From: Planctomycetales bacterium
GTDB taxonomy: Bacteria; Planctomycetota; Planctomycetia; Pirellulales; Thermoguttaceae
NCBI GenBank assembly: GCA_007119795.1
Contig: SKOZ01000008.1
Span: 1 to 47,119 of the forward strand
Direction: 5' to 3'
Length of the DNA stretch: 47,119 nucleotides
A program made the translations under genes and the position numbers. A model generated the notes under the pieces. That model was not told the DNA's origin, did not search any database, and worked only from the letters and a program-made list of their open reading frames with translations. Each line of letters starts with the position of its first letter. Positions within the stretch are counted from its first letter, which is position 1. Positions 42,915 to 47,119 of this stretch are shown piece by piece.

Positions 42915-45893
42915 ATGGCGTTGCCCATTCGGATCTACACGTTGGCGAAGGAGTTGAAGCTCGACAGCAAGTCCTTGGTCGAGATATGCGATCAGGCGGG
43001 TGTCGCAGGGAAGGGGTCTGCGCTGGCGAGCCTCTCCGAGGAGGAAGTAGAGAAGGTCAAGGAGTACCTCAACCGAAGCCGCGGCGGTCGCGCCGCGGCC
43101 CCGGCGGCTTCAACCACCACGACCGAGCCGCGCCGCGCCGTTCGTGGTGGAGCCATTCGCCGCGAAGACTACATCGCCCCTGGGGGGGTGGCCACCGAAG
43201 GCAAGGTACGCGTCCTCACGGATCGGGCTCGCCGCCGCCAGGTCGAAGCGTCGCAGCCCGCCGTCGAAGAACCCCCCTCGGAGGCTCCACCGCCGGAGGC
43301 CGAAGTCCCGCAGGAACCCGGCGTCGAGGCGGTCCGGCCGGAGCCCGAGGAGACCGCCGCGCCGCCCGAGGAAGCGGTGGAAGCCGCTCCGGCTGCCGAA
43401 CCCGAGCAACCGTCCGCCGCCGATGAAGCGGCAAAGGCCCCGGGAGCGGCCGAAGAGGCCCCCGTCGAGCCGGCTCCGGAAACGACTCCGGAACCTCCCC
43501 CCCAGCCCTCCGCGCCTCCGGCCCGTCCCGTCTACGGACCGGTCCCCTTCGAGCCGCGGCGCGCCGAGTCGAAGCCGACCGAAAAAGATCGGGCCGACAA
43601 GGATCAAGCCAAGGATCAAGCCAAGGAAAAGAAGGGGCGTCCCAAGGATCGCGAGCGGCCCGCGCCGACGATCAAACTGGCGCCCGTCCCCACCTCCCGG
43701 AAGCCGGCGGCCCCGTCCAAGCCGGCCGAACCGGCACCCCAAAAGCCCGACATTAAGCTGCCGATCGACGCCATCCGGGCGTCGAAGGCCGGTGCCAAGC
43801 CGCTTGCGGAACACCTCCGCAAGCAGGAGGAAAGCCGCAAGACCGCCAAGAAGGGGAAACCGGCGGAGCGCGCGCCCAAGGAGGCGGCGGCCGATGGGTT
43901 GGTTCGCAGCGGGCGGGCGCGGGGCCGGGGCACCCGCGAGAGCGGCCCCACCGAGGATCCCGCCGCGGCGCTCGCGGGACGCGAGCAGCGGCAGCTGAAG
44001 CGCAAGCGCAGCACCCGCCGCCGCCGCGGCGAAGACGAGGAAACGTCGGCCTCGGCCCCCCGGCGTCTCACCCGTCTGCGGCGGAGCAGCAGCACGGCGG
44101 CCCCCAGGAAGAGCAACGTGGTCATCGAACTCCCCTGCACCGTCCGCAGCTTCTCCGAGGCCATCGGGGTCTCCGCGTCCCGCGTTCTCGCCAAGCTCCT
44201 CTCTCTGGGAGCGGGTGTAGGCGTGAACATCAACGCCCAGATCAACGCGGAGATGGCCGACCTCCTGGCGGTGGAGCTCGGCGTGGAGGTCGATTTCCGC
44301 AGTCCGCAGTCCGCCGAGAGCCGCCTCCTCAGCCAATGGGAGGAATCCGAGGAAGACCCGGCCCTAGTGCGCGCCCGGCCGCCGGTGATCACCTTCCTCG
44401 GGCACGTGGACCACGGCAAGACCTCGCTCCTGGACCGCATCCTCGGCCTGGACGTCGTCTCCGGCGAAAAGGGGGGCATCACCCAGCACATCCGCGCGTA
44501 CCAGATCCACAAGGACGGCCGCCCCATCTCTTTCGTGGACACGCCGGGCCACGAGGCCTTCACCGAGATGCGTGCCCGAGGGGCCAACTGCACCGACATC
44601 GCCGTCCTCGTGGTCGCCGCCGAGGATGGCGTGATGCCGCAGACCGAAGAGGCCATCAGCCACGCCCGCGCCGCCGGCGTCCCCATCGTCGTGGCCCTCA
44701 ACAAGATCGACCTGCCGGGGGCCAACCCGCAACGGGTCTTCGAGCAGCTCGCAGCCAACGATCTCCTTCCCACGGAATGGGGCGGCGACCTGGAAGTCGT
44801 CAAGACGAGCGCCATGACCGGCGAGGGGGTCGACGAGCTCCTCGAGACGCTCCTGACCGTCGCCGAACTGCAGGAGTACCAGGCGAACCCGGAGCGGCCC
44901 GCGATGGGGACCTGCCTGGAAGCCGCCCTCCACGAAGGCCACGGCGTCGTCGCCAAGCTGCTGGTCCAGACGGGGACGCTCCGCGTCGGCGACGCCATCG
45001 TCTGCGGCACCACCTTCGGCCGCGTCAAGGCGCTCTTCGACACGCTCCACGAGCATCGCCGCCTCGACGAGGCCGGCCCCTCGGTTCCCGTCAACCTCAC
45101 GGGTCTGCACGAGACCCCGGCCGCCGGCGACCGCTTCCACGTCGTCGAGAACGTCACCCTGGCCCGCGAGGTCGCCGCGGAACGGGTCGCGCAGTCGCGC
45201 CAGGCCTCGCTGGGCCTCGCAGCCCGCCCGCACGTCACACTGGAGAACCTCTTCGAGCGGCTCGGCGAGAAGCAGGAGGTTCAGACCCTGAACATCATTC
45301 TCCGCGCCGACGTCCGCGGCTCCATCGAGGCGATCAACAAGGAGCTCCAGAAGCTGGAGCACCCCGAGGTGCAGATCCGCGTTCTCCAGGCCACGGTGGG
45401 CGGCATTACCGAGGCCGACGTCCACCTTGCCGACGCCTCGGATGCCGTGATCATCGGCTTCAACGTCGTCCCCGACGAAGGCGCCCGCACGCTGGCGGAG
45501 CAGCGCGGCGTACAGATCCGCCGCTACGAGATCATCTACCAGGTGACCGAAGACCTCAAGGCCGCCCTCGAAGGGATGCTCAAACCCGAGAAGCGGGAGG
45601 AGGATCTCGGGCGCGCCCTGGTCAAGCAGACGTTCCAGATCAGCCGCGTCGGGACGATCGCCGGCTGCCAGGTCCTCAACGGACACATCCTCCGCGACGC
45701 GCGGGTCCGCGTGATCCGCGAGAACCGCATCATCGGCGATTACCCCCTGGATTCGCTGCGCCGCGAGAAGGAAGATGCCCGCGAAGTCCGCGCCGGGCTG
45801 GAATGCGGCATGAAGCTGAAAGGGTTCAACGATCTCAAGGAAGGCGACATCCTCGAGGCCTACCGCATCGAGGAGGTCCGACGCACCTTCTGA
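42915..45893 (+). CDS. infB: Translation initiation factor IF-2
   Basis: 992 residues from ATG at 42915. The ribosome site AAGGGAGG touches that ATG, so TTG at 42921 (giving MPIRIYTLAKEL, 990 residues) may be the true start. Residues 1-50 are the IF2 N-terminal helical motif. A long Pro/Glu/Ala/Lys-rich linker runs to about 395, followed by a second IF2_N unit (VVIELPCTVRSFSEAIGVSASRVLAKLLSLG). The G domain has GHVDHGKT (496-503), GITQHIRAY, DTPGHEAF, NKIDLPGA and SAMTGEG. Domains II, III and the fMet-tRNA-binding C-domain follow, ending GDILEAYRIEEVRRTF. IF-2 brings initiator tRNA to the 30S subunit. It lies between nusA and rbfA, the usual order. Confidence 0.97.
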   Translation: MALPIRIYTLAKELKLDSKSLVEICDQAGVAGKGSALASLSEEEVEKVKEYLNRSRGGRAAAPAASTTTTEPRRAVRGGAIRREDYIAPGGVATEGKVRVLTDRARRRQVEASQPAVEEPPSEAPPPEAEVPQEPGVEAVRPEPEETAAPPEEAVEAAPAAEPEQPSAADEAAKAPGAAEEAPVEPAPETTPEPPPQPSAPPARPVYGPVPFEPRRAESKPTEKDRADKDQAKDQAKEKKGRPKDRERPAPTIKLAPVPTSRKPAAPSKPAEPAPQKPDIKLPIDAIRASKAGAKPLAEHLRKQEESRKTAKKGKPAERAPKEAAADGLVRSGRARGRGTRESGPTEDPAAALAGREQRQLKRKRSTRRRRGEDEETSASAPRRLTRLRRSSSTAAPRKSNVVIELPCTVRSFSEAIGVSASRVLAKLLSLGAGVGVNINAQINAEMADLLAVELGVEVDFRSPQSAESRLLSQWEESEEDPALVRARPPVITFLGHVDHGKTSLLDRILGLDVVSGEKGGITQHIRAYQIHKDGRPISFVDTPGHEAFTEMRARGANCTDIAVLVVAAEDGVMPQTEEAISHARAAGVPIVVALNKIDLPGANPQRVFEQLAANDLLPTEWGGDLEVVKTSAMTGEGVDELLETLLTVAELQEYQANPERPAMGTCLEAALHEGHGVVAKLLVQTGTLRVGDAIVCGTTFGRVKALFDTLHEHRRLDEAGPSVPVNLTGLHETPAAGDRFHVVENVTLAREVAAERVAQSRQASLGLAARPHVTLENLFERLGEKQEVQTLNIILRADVRGSIEAINKELQKLEHPEVQIRVLQATVGGITEADVHLADASDAVIIGFNVVPDEGARTLAEQRGVQIRRYEIIYQVTEDLKAALEGMLKPEKREEDLGRALVKQTFQISRVGTIAGCQVLNGHILRDARVRVIRENRIIGDYPLDSLRREKEDAREVRAGLECGMKLKGFNDLKEGDILEAYRIEEVRRTF

Positions 45894-45960
45894 CGGCGTA
45901 GTCCCGGCCCGGCGGCCGGAAGATCGGCGTTCCCTCGTCCCCTCCAGGTGTCCACACCCC

Positions 45961-46473
45961 ATGTCCTCCCGCCGTGTCCTCAAGGCCGCCGCCGCCGTTC
46001 GCGAAGTGGTGAGCATGGCCATCCTCACCGACCTCAAGGACCCTCGCGTCCGCGACGTGACGGTGACCTCCGTCGAGGTCTCCGGGGACCTCCGCCGCGC
46101 CAAGGTCCACGTCTCCGTCATGGGGGACGACTCCGCCCAGCAGTTGACGCTCAGCGGCCTGAGGGCCGCCGCCGGATTCCTTCAGTCGAAGCTCAACGAG
46201 CGCATCGAGACCCGTTACACGCCCCGGCTCGAGTTCGTTCTCGACCAGGGGGTGAAGAAATCCATCGCCGTGGCCGAGATTCTCAAGCGTGTTCTTCCCG
46301 AGGAGGATGCCCCCGCGGCGGACGAGGAGATCGCCGCGGAGGATGCCGATGTCGAGGCGACCGACGCCGACGAGACCGAGCCCGACAGCCGGGACAGCGG
46401 CGCTCGGCGGTCTCCGTCCGAGGAAGCCGGCGGCAGTGAGGAAGGGCTCCACGACCCCCAGCATCGCAGGTAG
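45961..46473 (+). CDS. rbfA: Ribosome-binding factor A with acidic C-terminal extension
   Basis: 170 residues from ATG at 45961. The KH-like core (residues 1-110) shows VREVVSMAILTDLKDPRVRDVTVTSVEVSGDLRRAKVHVSVMG, LSGLRAAAGFLQSKLNERIETRYTPRLEFVLDQGVKKSIAVAEIL, which is the full RbfA domain for 30S subunit maturation at the 16S rRNA 5' end. Residues about 113-170 form an acidic, Asp/Glu/Ala-rich tail not found in the typical 120-residue protein. It follows infB by 67 bases and precedes the HhH-GPD-like gene by three, so it belongs to the same operon. Confidence 0.95.
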   Translation: MSSRRVLKAAAAVREVVSMAILTDLKDPRVRDVTVTSVEVSGDLRRAKVHVSVMGDDSAQQLTLSGLRAAAGFLQSKLNERIETRYTPRLEFVLDQGVKKSIAVAEILKRVLPEEDAPAADEEIAAEDADVEATDADETEPDSRDSGARRSPSEEAGGSEEGLHDPQHRR

Positions 46474-46476
46474 GCA

Positions 46477-47119
46477 ATGACGGCTCCCAGTCGCACCGCC
46501 CAGTTCGCCAAGGTCCACAAGGTCCTGAAGCGGCACTACAAGCCGGTGATTCCCAACAGCGAGCGCCCCGTTCTCGAACACCTCCTCTTCGCCTGCTGCC
46601 TCGAAGACGCCCGCCCCGAGGCCGCCGAAGAGGCCTTTGCCTCGCTGGTCGAGTCGTTCTTCGACTTCAACGAGATTCGCGTCAGTTCGCTCCGCGAGCT
46701 GGCCGAGGTCCTCCACGGCCTCCCCGATCCCGTATCCGCCGCCACCCGCGTGAAACGCGTCCTCCAGCAGGTCTTCGAAGCCAGCTACTCGTTCGACCTC
46801 GAGGAGCTCCGCAAGAAGAACCTGGGAGCCGCCCTCGAGCAACTCTCCAAGCTGGAGGGAATCCCCCCCTTTGCCGTGGCCTACGTCGTGCAGTCGGCGC
46901 TGGGCGGCCATGCCATCCCCGTCAGCCGGGGCGGCATTCGGGCCCTGCAAGTCCTCGGGCTCGTCAGCGACGAGGACTTCGCGGCCCACGTCGTCCCCGG
47001 ACTGGAAAGGGCGATCTCCAAGAGCAAGGGCCCCGAGTTCGCCTCCCTGCTCAACCAACTGGGCGCCGACCTCACGGCCAACCCCTTCGGCTCTTCGGTC
47101 CGCGAAGTCCTTCTCGAAA
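46477..47119 (+). CDS. HhH-GPD (endonuclease III-like) protein without catalytic residues, 3' partial
   Basis: The frame from ATG at 46477 runs open to the window end (214 residues visible). Three bases separate it from rbfA. The fold matches endonuclease III: an N-terminal helical bundle (HLLFACCLEDARPEAAEEAFASLVESFFDFNEIRVSSLRELAEVLHG) and the HhH-GPD core LSKLEGIPPFAVAYVVQSALGGHAIPVSRGGIRALQVLGLVSDED. In EndoIII the hairpin contains the catalytic Lys (GVGRKTA) and the following loop the Asp (VDTH). Here the corresponding positions are Phe132 (GIPPFAV) and Ser150 (VSRGG). So it is probably a DNA- or RNA-binding protein, not a glycosylase. The iron-sulfur Cys cluster, if any, would lie beyond the edge. 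Confidence 0.72.
   Translation, partial: MTAPSRTAQFAKVHKVLKRHYKPVIPNSERPVLEHLLFACCLEDARPEAAEEAFASLVESFFDFNEIRVSSLRELAEVLHGLPDPVSAATRVKRVLQQVFEASYSFDLEELRKKNLGAALEQLSKLEGIPPFAVAYVVQSALGGHAIPVSRGGIRALQVLGLVSDEDFAAHVVPGLERAISKSKGPEFASLLNQLGADLTANPFGSSVREVLLE

Overview
The window looks like chromosomal DNA of a planctomycete (phylum Planctomycetota; order not determinable by eye). The GC content is high, and several planctomycete-typical families occur together: a DUF1080 secreted protein, a membrane protein with a J-like N-terminus carrying the PPHHYRLLGL motif and a C-terminal LamG-like domain, a DUF1559-type pseudopilin N-terminus, a PmoA-like (DUF6807) secreted protein, many lipoproteins, and a groES/groEL pair with planctomycete-style ends. 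All assignments come from reading motifs and length; no database search was run.

Layout. 1-3180: end of a secreted DUF1080 protein, then on the minus strand a lipoprotein, a ClpP-like protein and a two-cluster ferredoxin. 3581-5785: minus-strand groES-groEL ending in a terminator. 6314-10289: a tightly overlapping plus-strand operon of an N-formylglutamate-amidohydrolase-like enzyme, a DUF1704/QEGLA zinc carboxypeptidase and an ATP-grasp ligase. 10294-14680: minus-strand lipoprotein, ACT-domain protein, and a cell-shape cluster (membrane coiled-coil protein, small membrane protein, MreB) with a strong promoter. 15118-20099: plus-strand TolC-like outer-membrane lipoprotein and the J-like/LamG membrane protein. 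20113-26696: a clan GH-G glycosidase, trpC, a degenerate enolase-superfamily protein, a sirtuin without its zinc knuckle, a CBS protein and a Ycf46-like AAA ATPase. 26908-31000: a 61-residue pseudopilin, a TPR protein and a chemoreceptor with a CZB-like zinc domain. 31201-36902: a miniature inverted-repeat element, a GH51 arabinofuranosidase, an AroE-like protein lacking both catalytic residues, and a PmoA-like protein. 37073-38406: tRNA-Leu(TAA) and a decayed Schlafen/RecG-like gene with a TPR tail. 38541-40637: leuA preceded by a leucine-rich leader peptide and terminator. 40781-47119: the nusA-infB-rbfA transcription/translation operon, ending in a HhH-GPD-like protein cut by the window edge.

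The best candidates for new biology are: (1) a complete-looking leucine attenuator upstream of leuA, with promoter, leader peptide, mutually exclusive antiterminator and terminator; (2) the hydrolase/carboxypeptidase/ATP-grasp operon, whose peptidase belongs to the family of the eukaryotic tubulin detyrosinase MATCAP and sits beside an ATP-grasp ligase, suggesting an add/remove cycle on a peptide C-terminus; (3) a 115-bp inverted-repeat element flanked by an exact 8-bp direct repeat; (4) a recurring theme of enzyme folds that lost catalytic residues (enolase-like, AroE-like, HhH-GPD-like, ClpP-like).
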